In this document: positions 43,573 through 58,259 of the stretch, piece by piece
Position numbering within the stretch: position 1 is the first letter of the stretch
Layout of the letters: each line of letters opens with the position of its first letter
From: Acanthosepion pharaonis
Lineage: Eukaryota; Mollusca; Cephalopoda; Sepiida; Sepiidae
Direction of reading: 5' to 3'
NCBI GenBank assembly: GCA_903632075.3
Contig: CAHIKZ030000579.1
Span: 1 to 64,000 of the forward strand
Length of the DNA stretch: 64,000 bases
Translations under genes and position numbers: made by a program
Notes under the pieces: model-generated
The model's database searches: none
The model's input: only the letters and a program-made list of their open reading frames with translations
What the model was told of the DNA's origin: nothing

Positions 43573-45469
43573 CATAAAATTATTTCTGTTGCTCACGGGC
43601 TTTTGTTTCACAAAATGTAATCAGATAAATTATTTTCACCATCTTTATTAGGCACTTCCATTTAATTCCATTTAAATAAAATGCTTTTCATTAAATTTCA
43701 TCTGAGTTTAGGGAAAACTTTTCTCACTTTAATATATATTGTATATTAAAAACAAATAAGGCTGTTAGAAGACCAATGAAGCCATAGAAAGGCAGTAATA
43801 TTTGAATATTGTTTTTTTTTTTTTTTTAATTATATATAATATATATATATATATAAATTGACAATTATAAAAATCTTCATGAAAGTATGTTTAAAAAAAA
43901 AATCCGACTATGCATTTTGCCAATTACACTTCATCAAATCAAAGGCGAAAAAATGTGTTGTGTATGTATTTGTGCAAAGAACATAAATTGTTAAACTACT
44001 TTTTTTCAAAATCACTCGTTTTCTTTTTCTTTTTTAGTCATGAACAATGCCAGCTAGGGAAAAATATAAGATTTGCATTATTTTAAACATACACAAATGC
44101 ATACAATCATGACACATTTTTTCACCTTTGATCTGATGAAGCCTATTTGGCAAAATGCATAGTCAGATGTTTTTTGAAACATTATACCTTCATGAACATT
44201 TTTCCAATTGTCAGTAATTTATAACTTTGTTGGGATCATATACCCAAATTTATAAAATATATGTCAGTGATGAAAATTAATTTATTTTACACAAGAAATA
44301 TTCATTTTTCAACATAATCTCTTTTCCCCATCAATGCACTTAATTCAGTGTTGTATATGTAGGTACATCAATGAAATATTATACATTGAATATTTCTGCT
44401 CAGAATTCAGCTAATGTATCAGGCTATGGATTTATTGATGTACCCTTACTTTATGTGCATGAAAGAGAAGGACATTATTAGTGTCCCTCCCCCTCCCTCT
44501 CTAAAAGTTGTTATAACTTTTACAGTTTACTGTGTTTAGCTCAAGGGAATTATATTTGAAAGGAGGGTGAAGCCCACAATATCTACCAATTGTCTCTTGG
44601 TGGTGTTGTAGCGTACCTGTTTGCTAACATGGTGATGAACTTAGATAAGTCAGTCTTACCAAACTGGCTGTACAACTAAAAACTGTCCTGTCAAAATATT
44701 TTGGGCAGTGTTGGCAGACAGATGAAAATGAAAAATAGTCCTTGTACAAAAATTCTCCAATTTGAATATGATGATTATCAGGTTAATCTGAAATAGCTTG
44801 GGAAACATTTTTGTTGTTTGTTCTAAATTTTCTGCACGTGTAGATCAGTGGAAATTTTTATAGAAAGTAACTCTGTATTTAGTCACTTCAAAAATTGTCC
44901 TTTGTATGGGATTGATAATAATTTGAAAATTTAATTATTTACATTATTTGGGCTGTTATCCTCATCTTCATTGCCATATTCACAACTTCTTCAGGTGATT
45001 GGAATTTCGAACTGAACCCTTTATTTAATCCACTGGGGTAGATTGTTGGTTAAATCCAGTGACTAGATCGAAAGAGTTGTGAGTTCAATACCAGGATACA
45101 GCAGTGGTGAACCAAATAACTTGAAATAACTAAGAAATTCGGACGAGGCATGGCATGTGGAACTAGAACAATTTACCTTAGTGGATGAAATAAAGGGTTA
45201 AGTTTGAAATTCCAATCACCTAAAGAACACTGGAGCATACCATGGCTGAAACATTGTGAATATGGCAATGAAGATGAGGATAAGTCGGAATAATATAAAT
45301 AATCATAATTCCTCATCTCCAGAGATATAGACAGATATTGAAAATTTAAGTTTGTTTTTCTCTTGCTCACATTTCCATTTTTTCTAATTTTATTATTTTC
45401 TTATTTTTATTTCATTATTAATTTTTTATTTTTTATTTTAATTTAATTTTTTTTTTTAAATTTTATTAT

Positions 45470-45505
<36 letters not shown>

Positions 45506-48324
45506 TATTTTAATTTTATTTTAATTTTATTATTAACTCTTGATAAGAAGTAAACTTTCCAAATATGTATTCCTAGATATTTCCAATTTTGTATTCTTAG
45601 ACAGGCCATATTGAAAAAGCATTTTAAAAACTCAATTTTGATTATTACTTAATATTTTTTTCACAAATAGCAATACCTTTTGCACAGAGATGGCACCAGT
45701 GGTTGTAATATTGTCTGTGACAATAAGAATTAGCTTAGAAGTAAGCTTTAACTAACTCTTTATTTACCCAAGATTTCCCCACACAGCAGATAGGGCACAT
45801 AGCCAGTTTTTAACATGAAGCTTTCTGAGTGCATACGCTTGGGCAAAAATTCCCTTAGACTGCCCATACACGGGGTCAGGTGGCTATTTTCCCCTATTTT
45901 TTTCTGTCTACGAGACTTTACTTGAATGCCTAGCCTCTCTGTTTGAAGGCAGAGAGTCTGGCAAACAGAGATTTGATAAACTCTGCATAGCAGCAGAGTT
46001 CTCCTGACTATATGTGGTTAGGACAGATCCATTAGTAAGGGAAATGGATCATATCACATTCTCCCCTTCCTTATTTTTACAGAGGAAAGAAATCTTTGAA
46101 TAGAGCAAGCATTCTTTGCTGTCTGCGAGGCCATGCCGGATTCTTCCTCTTTCTTGCTAGAACTAGATTTAATACTGTTGTATTTCTCTAATCTTTTATG
46201 AGTTGCTTGCTCGTCCTCTGAAATATCTATAGTTGGGCGTGCTCTCTTCTGTGAAACCCATTCGTCTCAACTTGAGGGCCCAGAGCTCAAGGGTTCCTCG
46301 TAATCTTCAAAAGGAGACCATGATTCCGTTTCTTCAAAGTCAATTTAAGTGTCCTGAGGACAGCTCTTGCTTAGGCTTGTGGGTCCAGATTCATCCCCTG
46401 CTCGAGCCAAATCTCTTAGTGAGACTGTCTTTCTGTCCATCAGAGTAACTGACGTGTGCATACTAGGGGATTGGTGTCTAGCACTTCACTTGATCCACCA
46501 GTGGTTTGTTCTTCAGTCACATGTGTCTTTTTAGTAATATCACTCACAGTTTCAAGAGCCAAGATGGTAGGGACACTCCAGTTGAACTTCTAGAAAATGG
46601 GAGGAGTTGTTTGTGTGGTGATGCATAAGTGGTTGTACATAACAGTATTTTATTTGCATGCAGGGCTTTTGGGAGTAATTGTTCCCAATTCTATAAATTC
46701 TTTAATCAGTAGCTGCTAGTTGAATACCTCTCGAACTGACTGTTACCTTGTGGGTTACATGGGGTTGTTCTATTTACAGTTACTCCTTGCTCTTGTAGGG
46801 ATCGCTGTATGCGTTCAGATATAAATGAAGTGCCTCTGTCTGAATGAATATACATGGATAGCTTGAAGGCTAAAACTGAGCAAAGTTCTGTAGAGGGTAT
46901 ATTGGGTCAGGATATCATGAAAGGAAACCACAAATATTTGTCAATTACTGTCAGTATATATTTGTTAGGACTTTTTGACGAAAGCTGCCCTTTAAAATCC
47001 AATGCAATTCTTTCATATGGTTGCATGGCTTTTATGACCTTACTGGTTTTAGGATGGTAAAACTTATGTTTATTTTCAATGCAAGTCTTGCATGAGTTGG
47101 TAATATCTTTCACATCCTCTACTGAGTATGGAAGGTTTTTGATGTTTGCTATATGGACCATATGTGTAACAACTGGGTAGCACAACTCACTATGTAATTT
47201 TTTTAACTCTTTTTTGCAAACAGCTGAGCTACATATATGAGAGAGGGTGTCCACAGCTGTGTTAATCTTTACTGGGGTGGTACGTTAAAAAGTTCAAGCT
47301 TACGCTTAATCAAGACAACTGTTATTTTAGATGTAAAAATATGCAATTACTTGGGTACATAATAAGTAAAAATAACATAAAACGTGATCCAGAACATCTG
47401 AATCCATTATTTGGCCTGCTAGTCCCAAAAGATTTATCCACCTTGCATTGGGAGTGTTTGCACACTATGCCAATTGGATATCATCTTTTTCAGACAAAAT
47501 TGACCTTCTAACAACAGTATTGAAATTCCCGTTATCTCCCATAGCAGATAAAGTATTTAGTGAGTTAAAAAGGGATATATTGAAAGCAGCCATTACTATG
47601 CTGATCATACACCATCACTGGTAGTAGAGACAGATACCTCAGAATGTGGCATTCAGTTATGTGCCATGCATGATACACATGTAGGCGAACTTGTATCTTT
47701 CAATAGATGACTGACGAAACAGATTTTTTCTTGCAGTAAGTTGCCATTTCTTTCTGCAGTAGACTAGTTACCATCTAAGGCTATAGAACTTAGTCTGTCC
47801 TGCTATTTATCCATAGCGGTGGGAAGAGGATTCACACCTTTCCCAAGGGTATTAGTACGTAAGTGAATGTAATGGATTCAAACTCCTCTCTCCAATTCCT
47901 CAATCCGAGCTACTATCCATTACTCCACTGTGAACGTGGCATGTCTCTCTCTCTTTAAGACAATCAAGGAGGCCCATCACTTTTTTTTTCTCTAGAACCC
48001 TGTTTAAATCAAAATGTAGGCATTCTGCAATAGACAATTTGTTAAATTATCATAGAATTCTTTTTGTGACAATAAGAATTAGCTTAGAAGTAAGTTTTAA
48101 TGAACTCTGAATAACAGCAGAATTCTCCTGACTATATTTGGTCAGGACAGATCTAATTAATGGGGGGAAATGATCAAAGATATGTTTTTATAACACTTAG
48201 ACTAGAATAGAATGTATAATATATCAGAAGAATTGTGATGAAATTGATCATAAATGAAAATGACATGTTCATCATTAATTAATCATAGCTAAGGATCAGA
48301 AGCTCATAAAGTATTGAAATAAAG

Positions 48325-48388
<64 letters not shown>

Positions 48389-49130
48389 CAGGATCATTTT
48401 CCAACTTATTCAAGATGATCTTTGTCCTCTCTCACCTAACTTTCTGTCCTGGAGTAACAAAGTGCATCACATATGATTTCATTTTCAAGTCTTTTTTTCA
48501 CTGTACTTTGGACTGTCATAGTTGAAACTTCTCTCTCATGTGTCAAATGTCTTATGAATTGAGTTGGATATTTTTTTTAAATTGATCTCTTAAGCTCTAA
48601 GTTGAAATAATGACCCCTTTTGCTGTTGTGACCTCCTGATCTAGTTTTCCTCTCTAGTGTTCCCTCTTTTTAAAACTTATTCACTGTTCTCTTGATTGGA
48701 CTTTGAAGATGGAAGCCAGAGTGTGAATGATGGTACCCTTACTGAAGGGCTGAATGAGGTTTTTTCCTCTCACCATTGCTCAGTTGAGAAGACAGTGGGT
48801 CTAACACAAAACAATTTTAACCTGCTCTCTTTTTAGCTGAATAACTCAAAGGTTTTTTTTTTTTTTCAGTGATTCTTACAACAAATGGTATCAAGATGGC
48901 TAAACGTCTTATCTGGAAAAAAGAAACTCAATTAATTTAGTGTTTACTTTTTTTTTTAGATATTAAACATTTTGTGGGATGGACAATTATGCTGTTACAC
49001 CCAGTATATATAATACAGAATCTAATAATTTTTACTTTTACTTTCTTATTCTGTGACTGCAATATTTTTAATCACATTGAGCACTGTGCTTGTTAGTGTA
49101 TTGATGTCATTGGCACACATTTTATTATTG

Positions 49131-49190
<60 letters not shown>

Positions 49191-52100
49191 GTTCTAGTAA
49201 GAATAAAAAATATTTATAAGTGATTATCAACATTTCCAAACTTATGAACCTGATGAATATTTGAAAATATGATCTGAATCCTAAATTGTTATTTTTAGTA
49301 GAAGTAAAAATAAAAATTAAAGATAATAAGAAAAATTTAATATGAATATTGACAAAACAGTATTTCACTTTATTCACTACAACTTGTATAGAACACTGAA
49401 GTTAAGCAATGCCAAGCCTGGTCAGTACCTAGGTCAGTGACCGCTTTGGAATATCAGGTGCTGTAAGGTTTGATGTGTGAGTGATGTGATGGATAATTGC
49501 TTAGAATTGGATCTCTGAGAGCCAAGTTCCAATTCTAGTAAGGAATGGGTTAATTAATAGGACTTGTATCAGTGAATTATCATCTTAAAAAAAAATCTTA
49601 CAGTCTAAAAACAATTTCTGGCTTATTTAAAGCCAGAAATTGTTTTTAGACTGTAAGATTTTTTGAGGTATTTTTTTGTTATTTAAACATGCAAAAGGTT
49701 GATAAGATTCAAAAATAAATCAATTGCTCAATCAAAACAAATTTTTATAAGAAAAACAGCTGCCTGTATATACATTATGAGTTTTTATTGTGACAATTTT
49801 TTTTTATTTATAGTGAATTAGATATTCATAAATTGGGAAGGGTGTCTCTTCAGTTTTTTTTTTTTTTTTCTCTTCTCATAATCAAAATATCCAAAAGTTT
49901 CTGATCAAAATGATGAAAGATTTTTAAAATTGCATTTCTGTTGTAATTATTAATGATAACAATTAATTATTGATTAATAAAATTCAACCGAATAACATTT
50001 GTATCTGTTGATATCATCTTGAAAACGTGACATTTATTTTCTGCCCAACCTCATACTTTATCAAAGCATATTAACCCATTAACATACATGGTAAGATTTC
50101 ATTTTGATTTTAAAAATCTAAAAAACAAATCTGTTATTATATATATCTTTTTAAAAACATTTGCTGCTGAATGTAGGTTTTTAAGATACCTCTGCTATCA
50201 AATGTAGGCTTCCATCTATAACCCATTAATGCCCCCCCCATCTGGTGGGTTAAAAATGACTTAAAACAACATAATCTGATTTAATACTCAAAAGAAAGTG
50301 AAAAAAGTTAATTTTAGAAATATTTGAATTTACAATTGAAAGTTTTGCTTTTTGATCTCTTTTTTTTTTTATTTTTTTATTTAGTTTTTTTTTAAATTTT
50401 TTTTTTTTTTTTTATTTCTTTTTTTTTTTTTTATTTCTTTTAGTTTTTTATTTCTTTTTTCATTTTTTTTTATTTTTTTTTTCATTTTTCTTACTTTTTT
50501 TTCATTTTTTCTTTCTTTCTTTCTTTTCTTTCATTTTTTCTTTCTTTCATTTTTTCTTTCTTTCTTTCTTTCTTTCTTTCATTTTTCTTTCTTTCTTTCA
50601 TTTTTCTTTCTTTCTTTCATTTTTAAAAATAAAAGTTCCAGTACAAGAAAAAAGTAAATTCTCTACTTAACTCCTGATTTGGTATTATCTATTTATGAGA
50701 TATTGCTAGTTTGGTGTAGGGATATGATACCTTGTCATCCAGTAGGATGAAAATCTTATCTAATTTATAGTTACACATACACATATATAGTCATACACAG
50801 ACACTGGTTCACATCTCCTCAGTGTGGCTAGATGTCTGATTACTTCAAGCCAGGATTGAAACCTGAGTGATTTGACATCAGTCAGATATCTTACCTCTAG
50901 GCCATCATCACATGTCAGAAAGGAAGTGAATTTTAATGTTTTTCTCTATACAAAATACACCAGCTGCTCGAAGAACAATTCATACTTGATGAGTAATGCT
51001 TCATAGCAGTAGGAGCCGCTGTTTTTAAAAGCCCCTTTCCTTAGAGAGCTCAACTGGATTTCTGGGAGCATATATATAGTCATCCACTGACAGACTGTGT
51101 GGCTTGACATCTGATTTCTACAAGCCAGGATCATATCTAATATATATATGATCAAAAACAATCACGAGTTAATGAACAAAAATCAAACGAATAGATGTCA
51201 ACCTAACAAGCAATAAGATAAAAGTTTTAGTGGAATAAAAAAGATTACTAAATATAAAATGGATTACTCTTTCAATGTTCTGTCTTTATTTTTTTTTTCT
51301 AATTGACTGTTTCATAGAAAATACCCAAAACTCCACCAATTTCAAATTAATTTCTTCGTAGATTGTTTAAACATTTAGATATTTATCAAACCATAACCTC
51401 CCAAATATGCACATTAAAGTAATTTTTTGAATTAACAGCGTCTAAGAATTTGAATGAAACCTGTCGTGTAATTGATTGGAGTTGTTTGTAACTTCTTCCT
51501 TTAATGTCGTTCTTATCATTCAACCCTTAGCCATCTATATCTAATGACGAGGCGTGTTAAATTTGAGCAACATCTAGCCGACACACTGGGGTTAAAATAG
51601 GAAATTGAAATGATACATATGACACACTCATATCCTCTCTCCACCTCACTTCCTCACTTCATTTAATTTTACATTTTTATACTTGATGAGGTCCGTCAAT
51701 TTTTCTGAATTTCTTTTCATTTTTCATTTCTTTTCATTTTTCATTTCAGCTTTTGGAAGTAAAGTCTGATGATTCAGAACCCTGTTAAAGGGGTTATGGT
51801 GAAATAGCTTATTACATGGAATCTTAACGTGGTCTGTTTTTTATTCAAAAAAATATATATATATATATATATGCAATATCATATAAAGAAAAAAGGCATT
51901 TGAACATCTGCTGTTAATAAAATATTGCCACAAGCACTCATCATAAATGTTGTTTTTTTTTTTTTTTTTTTTCTTTTCAGGCAATGGATGGAGATTCAAC
52001 AATTACGAAGCAAAATGAAAAGGAAAGTTGACACAAGAGCAAGTAAAGGAAGAAAGATTAGGTATAGTGGATTTAAATTTAAACTTAACATTTTCATTGT

Positions 52101-53239
52101 TGCCTGTTTGTGATGGCCTGTTTCGGGAGTGGGGTATAGAAAATAAATGGAAATAATTGTCTGTTAAGATGCTGATGGTAATTTCTCCATTTTTCACTAT
52201 TATTTTGATTGGATATTCTGCAATATGAACTAAGCTGAACAACTCTCCCAATGCTCGATTTAATAAAAGATATGTCACAAAAGAGGTTGTATTGTAGGCC
52301 ACTATATACCTACACTTGTTTGGAAATAGTACTATGCGCTTTAGTTTATAACACAAATGCTGAAGAATGACATTTCATGGTGTTCTTAAATGTAGATAGT
52401 TGGTAAGTTTTATAAAGACGTATAAATATGTCTACAGTAGCAGAAGTGTTAAGAGACTGTGTGTGTGCACCAACACTTTCATTTGGGCATGGTTTTTGAT
52501 GTCTAATATAAAGTCTTGTATATGTTTTCTTCATTCTGACAATTGACTAAGCAACATGAATCAATTGTAAAGAATTTCTGAGATTGCCATTAATTTTTGT
52601 TGGCTTAATTCACATTCGGCATAAACATTAAATCTTGGGGACTTTTTTTTTTAAATAATGACCAATTTCTTGAAATTGGTTAATCAGTGTTTAAAAGTAA
52701 TGAGGTAGGTAGTGAGGAAAAGATTTTAAAATCTGAAGAATTATTATCCCAAACACCACCACTAGTCATAGTGCCTGTAAAGAAAAAAAAAAAATTGTTC
52801 CTATATTGGCACTCCCTAAGATTAAACTGTAGTATTTATACATTCTGTGAAGTGTTACATATGCTCATATGTATGGGGTGGCAAAAATTGAGGACCTTAG
52901 GGATAATACATGAAAATATTATTTACTCGTTATTTAATGATGTGCTGTTCAAAATGTCTTCTATCTTTTTCAAAACACATTTCAATTCTGTGCCTGCATG
53001 ATTCATTAACAAGTCAAAGTGTTTCCTGTGTCATTTAACAGCATTCATATTTAATTCTTTCTTTGAGTTCCTTAATATTCTTTGGGTGCATCTGATAAAC
53101 AATTGATTTCAAATGGCCCTACAGAAAACAATCCAAGGATGTGAGGTCTGTTGACCTTGGTGACCACTCAACTGGACCTCTTTGAGCTATCCTTTAAACC
53201 CTATGGTGTGGGACATTTACCTCACCCTCTGTGTGTATG

Positions 53240-53272
<33 letters not shown>

Positions 53273-54133
53273 GTTAAGAAATGGACAAGGTCCGACAATT
53301 TATTTATTAAAGACATTTTTATTTATGTTTAACGTTGTTATTTTTATAGATACAAGTATTTAAGCAAATGCTCTGTTTAAGATAAACAGTATTAAATAAC
53401 ATTTACCGGCCTGAATGTCGAGAAATTTTCATATTTCAAAAATATTCGTTCATAGACAGAAATTCGAACCTGCATCCTAAATTTGGAACTGTCATATCAC
53501 GCTAACATGCCTTACCACTCGGCCACCATGAACCTTATGGTAGACAAGGTCAATTTACTGTTATAAACTACAATCTTCCATGAAATCGTACATTCATAAC
53601 TGCTCTGGCGTATCGAATGTAAACAAATGACGTCATATGTTAAGAAATGGACAAGGTCCGACAATTTATTTATTAAAGACATTTTTATTTATGTTTAACG
53701 TTGTTATTTTATAGATACAAGTATTTAAGCAAATGCTCTGTTTAAGATAAACAGTATTAAATAACATTTACCGGCCTGAATGTATAGATGAGAAATTTCA
53801 AAAGAAAAAATATTTTCATAGACAGGATTGAACCTGCATTATAACGGATTATGGCGTCATTTGTTTACAAGTTAGAACCTTGGATTTATAACCTATGTTG
53901 TTATGGTGGTGTTCATTTGTAATTGACAGTTAAATATGTGTGGTAATAACGCTTTAGTTTATGTTATGAAGAATTAATATTTTATTTATGAAAATGAAAA
54001 TATCAAATGTTATTTAATAGTTTATCTTTTAAAAAGAGCAACAATTGATTTTAAAATGAATCAAGGATGATCTATATTCTGAAATAAGATTGAATCAATT
54101 AAACGTTAAAATATAAATAAAATGTTTTGGGTA

Positions 54134-54169
<36 letters not shown>

Positions 54170-54764
54170 AAACAGAGGGTTCTAAAAAATATTTTTGACC
54201 AACCCACTTCCCAAGATCATTATTTTAACGGCGTAATACCAGAATAGATGACTATACATTATACTTTTTTTTAAATAGATATTTTTAATCTCTTATCTTT
54301 ATAGTACAAAATGTTTTATTTGTCATCATCTAAAGTTAAAGTGTAATATATTTTTTCACTTAGAGAAAATTTTCAGTACAAGAGTCAGAATATTTTTTTT
54401 TTTTTTTTTTTTTTGTGGACCAAAAAGAAAAATAGTTTTATAAATAAATGAACAAACTGAATCTATTTTTATAATCAGCCTGATATGATTCAGAATGAAT
54501 GAGAGAAAAAGAATTTTGTGGTCAAGAGATTGTAACCTGTAGGCCTTAGATTGGAGACTTCTGTCTTCTATCAGGAAAGCACAAGTTAAAATGTTATTAG
54601 CTTCAAGACATTAAAAGGCAGATTATCTCCCTTTTCTTCTTTTTTTCTTCTTTTCTTTTCTTCTTTTCTTTTCTTCTTCTTTTCTTTTCTTCTTTTCTTT
54701 TCTTCTTTTCTTTTCTTCTTTTCTTTTTTTCTTTTCTTCTTTTCTTTTTTTCTTCTTTTCTTTT

Positions 54765-54796
<32 letters not shown>

Positions 54797-57261
54797 TTTT
54801 TCTTTTTTTCTTTTTTTTTTCTTTTTTTTTTTTTTTTTTTTTTTCTTCTTTTTCTTTTTTTTTCTTTCTTCTTTCTTTTCTTTCTTCTTTCTTTTTCTTT
54901 CTTCTTCTTTTTTTTTTCTTCTTTCTTTTCTTTCTTCTTTCTTTCTTTTTCTTTCTTTTCTTTCTTCTTTCTTTTCTTCTTTTCTTTTCTTTCTTCTTTC
55001 TTTTCTTTCTTCTTTCTTTTCTTTCTTCTTTCTTTTTCTTTCTTCTTTTCTTTCTTTCTTTTCCAACAACCTCAGCTAATTTTTCTCTTACATATTCAGG
55101 CACACAACTATCATATTCATTGATCTATTTACTATGGATTCCACAATTTTCAATATCACATAATACATGTAACCCGTTTTCAAAAGAAAAATAATTTTTA
55201 TAAATAAATGAATAACATTTGAAAGAATCAATTGGATCATTTTTTTGTAATAAGCAAAATAGGATTCAGAATAATAAGAGAAAAGTGACAAAACAAGAAA
55301 ATATTGGAAACCATTTTACTAGAGCAATTTAAAAAAAAAACAGTTTGTCCTTTGTTTTTGTTCAATGTAAAGAAATTTCTATTGATTTTTAATCTTATGT
55401 TAAAATGAGAAAAAAAAATCAGGACAGAAGACATACTCATCAACAGGCTGCTTAAAATCAAAGGATGGAACACTCATATTAGAGGAGGAAAAAATTCTTC
55501 AACGCTGCTTCTGTGATGAAAGAGAACAACCAGCAATACACAGAACTATTGATGGGCCTGGAATTCTGAAAACCGAAGTAAAAGCCACACTGACCAAATT
55601 GAACAGAAACAAAGTGGCAGGGCCAGATGGAATTGTAATGGAAATGCTGATAGCCTTAGATGACCTTGCCATAGACAAGATCACTGAAATAACAAATGAA
55701 ATTTACAAGAGTGGAGGTATATTGGAAGACCTCAGCAGATCTATCTTCATAGCAATGCCTAACAAAACCAGGTGCAAATGAATGTGAACTCCACCGGACA
55801 ATAAACCTAATGAGCCACATGATGAAACTCAACCATATTCTGATGAATAGAGTGTGCAGCAGAATCAGGATAGGACAAGAACAGTGTGGGTTCGTCAAAG
55901 ACACCAGGACAAGGAACATGATGTTTATGCTCAGAATGTTATCAGCAAGAACGATACAAATGCAGGAGGACTTGTATCTATGTTTCATAGACTATGCAAA
56001 GGCCTTCGACAAAGTACGCCACAAGGATCTGCTGGAACTACTCAGCAACCTCGATAAATTTGGGAAAGAAGGAAGGAGGGCTTGGAGAATCTCATATTCG
56101 TGGATCGAAAAGAGAGACAAGGGAAAACAACAACAATGCATGACATACCTAGCAGCCTTAAACTAGTTGATAACAGAACGGGGTCTGGAGGAGGAAGCAG
56201 AGGGAAGGAACTTGTTGAGAGCTGCAAGGGATAGAGAGGGGTGGGGAGCCATGATTGCCTACATCCTGAAAGGACATGGCACATAGAAAAAGAATGATGA
56301 CATTACACAAGGTTTTTTTTTTTTTTTTTTTTTTAGTATTTACTTTTGCAGAAATGTAAATGCATATACAAACAGAAAATACTATTCATACGAGGTGGTA
56401 TTAAAAAGTTTCCAGATTAGGATCTCCTGGGAAATTCTAATCCTAATACTGAGAGAAAGACAGCTAATGAATTGCTTGGTTATGATCCTTGTATATGAGT
56501 TCATAAATTCTAGTCTTTTCTTAATCATTGGTTACCTTTTAACACTTGTCTTGAATCAACACTTGACCACTTTCGAAGTTTAGGTGTTTTTTTTTAAAAA
56601 AAAATTTTTTATTGTTCACATTCATTTTTAATTTTTTTGATTAATTTTTCACATTGTAGATTTACAAGCCATTAAAACATTAAAAATAGTCATTCATCAG
56701 GACCAAGATAATAACTGAATAAAGTTGTTATATGACCAAAGAGAAGAAGATCGAAAAAGCATAAAGGAGTAAGAATATAGATTATGACGGGAACAAACAT
56801 GGGGTCATTAAAGCATAATATTTAAAAAAAAAAAAAAAATAAGATACAACCAAAAAACTAATTCATCATTTCTCTATAACCAATCTTAATTGTTTTATGA
56901 CCCTTCATATTCCAGAACTCTTTATTGACAGTTCAAGACCTAAAAGAAATGAAAAACAGGATTACTAACACATAAAAGAGAAAGTATGAGGATGAGTGAC
57001 AGAGAGAATTTTGGAGAGAAACATTTAACATTTCGTGGTGACATATACACACCACAGACAATTCGGATAGGAAGGGAAAAAAAAAAAAGGGAAACATAAA
57101 GGAAAAAAAAATGAATTATTAAATCAAATATTTTTAATATGATGTCTCATTTGGACCAAAAATCTCCACCCTTTACCTGATGTACACACACACACACACC
57201 CAGACATACGTGTAAGACCAGAAACATATATATATAAAATTATGGAAAATAAAGCATAATA

Positions 57262-57293
<32 letters not shown>

Positions 57294-57344
57294 TCATTCA
57301 TTACAACATACATATAAAAACGTATACATTTGTGGTATCTCTCT

Positions 57345-57391
<47 letters not shown>

Positions 57392-58212
57392 CCAGGTAAA
57401 ACAAATGAGAACAAATGAAGTATAATTCAGGTAAAATGAGAACAAATGTATATAACACTGTATTTAATTTAAAAGTTGGCTCCATACAGAGTAGAGCTAA
57501 ATATTGTAATTTTTAACATGTTTCTGTTTTAATATCTTAAAATATATATACTAGCTTAAAAGCTGCTTTAGTTTCTGTGGAGGGCTCTTGATTTTGTCTT
57601 TGGCTTGTTTAGGATTTTGAGAGTTTCTAAGTCTTTGTATATATTTTCAGCATAGGAAGCTTTCCTGGCTTCCATTTGATTTGGGTTCTCATTTGCATGA
57701 GACTTTCTTTACTTTGCTGCAGCCTTGGCTCATTTGATTGCAGTCTGGTCCTCTCTTGGCTGAGATTTCTTTTCGTGAGGCATATGGCTGCCGTATGCGA
57801 TAGGCAACAATAGAATACAGAAGAACTCAAAATTGATTGCTGCATTTAAGTTTTGCATTAATATTTATGTTTACCTTTTAAAACTTCAATGATAATTCTT
57901 CAGCCGCCACTTAATTTAAAGTTGATTTGATGTATGTAGGTGCTTACTTTCCATACAAACAATTCAATTAATTTTATTTCATGGGTGACTTTTGCTGACT
58001 TCTGCAATTAATTTCAATCATTTCCAAGTTATAAAAAATTATCATTATACAAAAAAGTTTGTGGCAAAAAAATCATGTAAAAAAAAAAAAAAAAAAATTG
58101 CCAAAAACAATGCTAGTAATGAAAACCTGGGAATCCAAAATTTCTATAACATATGCTATTGAAAGTTAGAGAATTGTGTCCATTTTAATTGAAAAAGCAT
58201 CACATTGGCATT

Positions 58213-58259
<47 letters not shown>

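Noticed and set aside
54603..55103. Open frames of 148 and 166 codons made of Lys, Arg and Glu
   Set aside because: Pure purine-strand readout of the polypyrimidine tract; no non-repeat domain attached.
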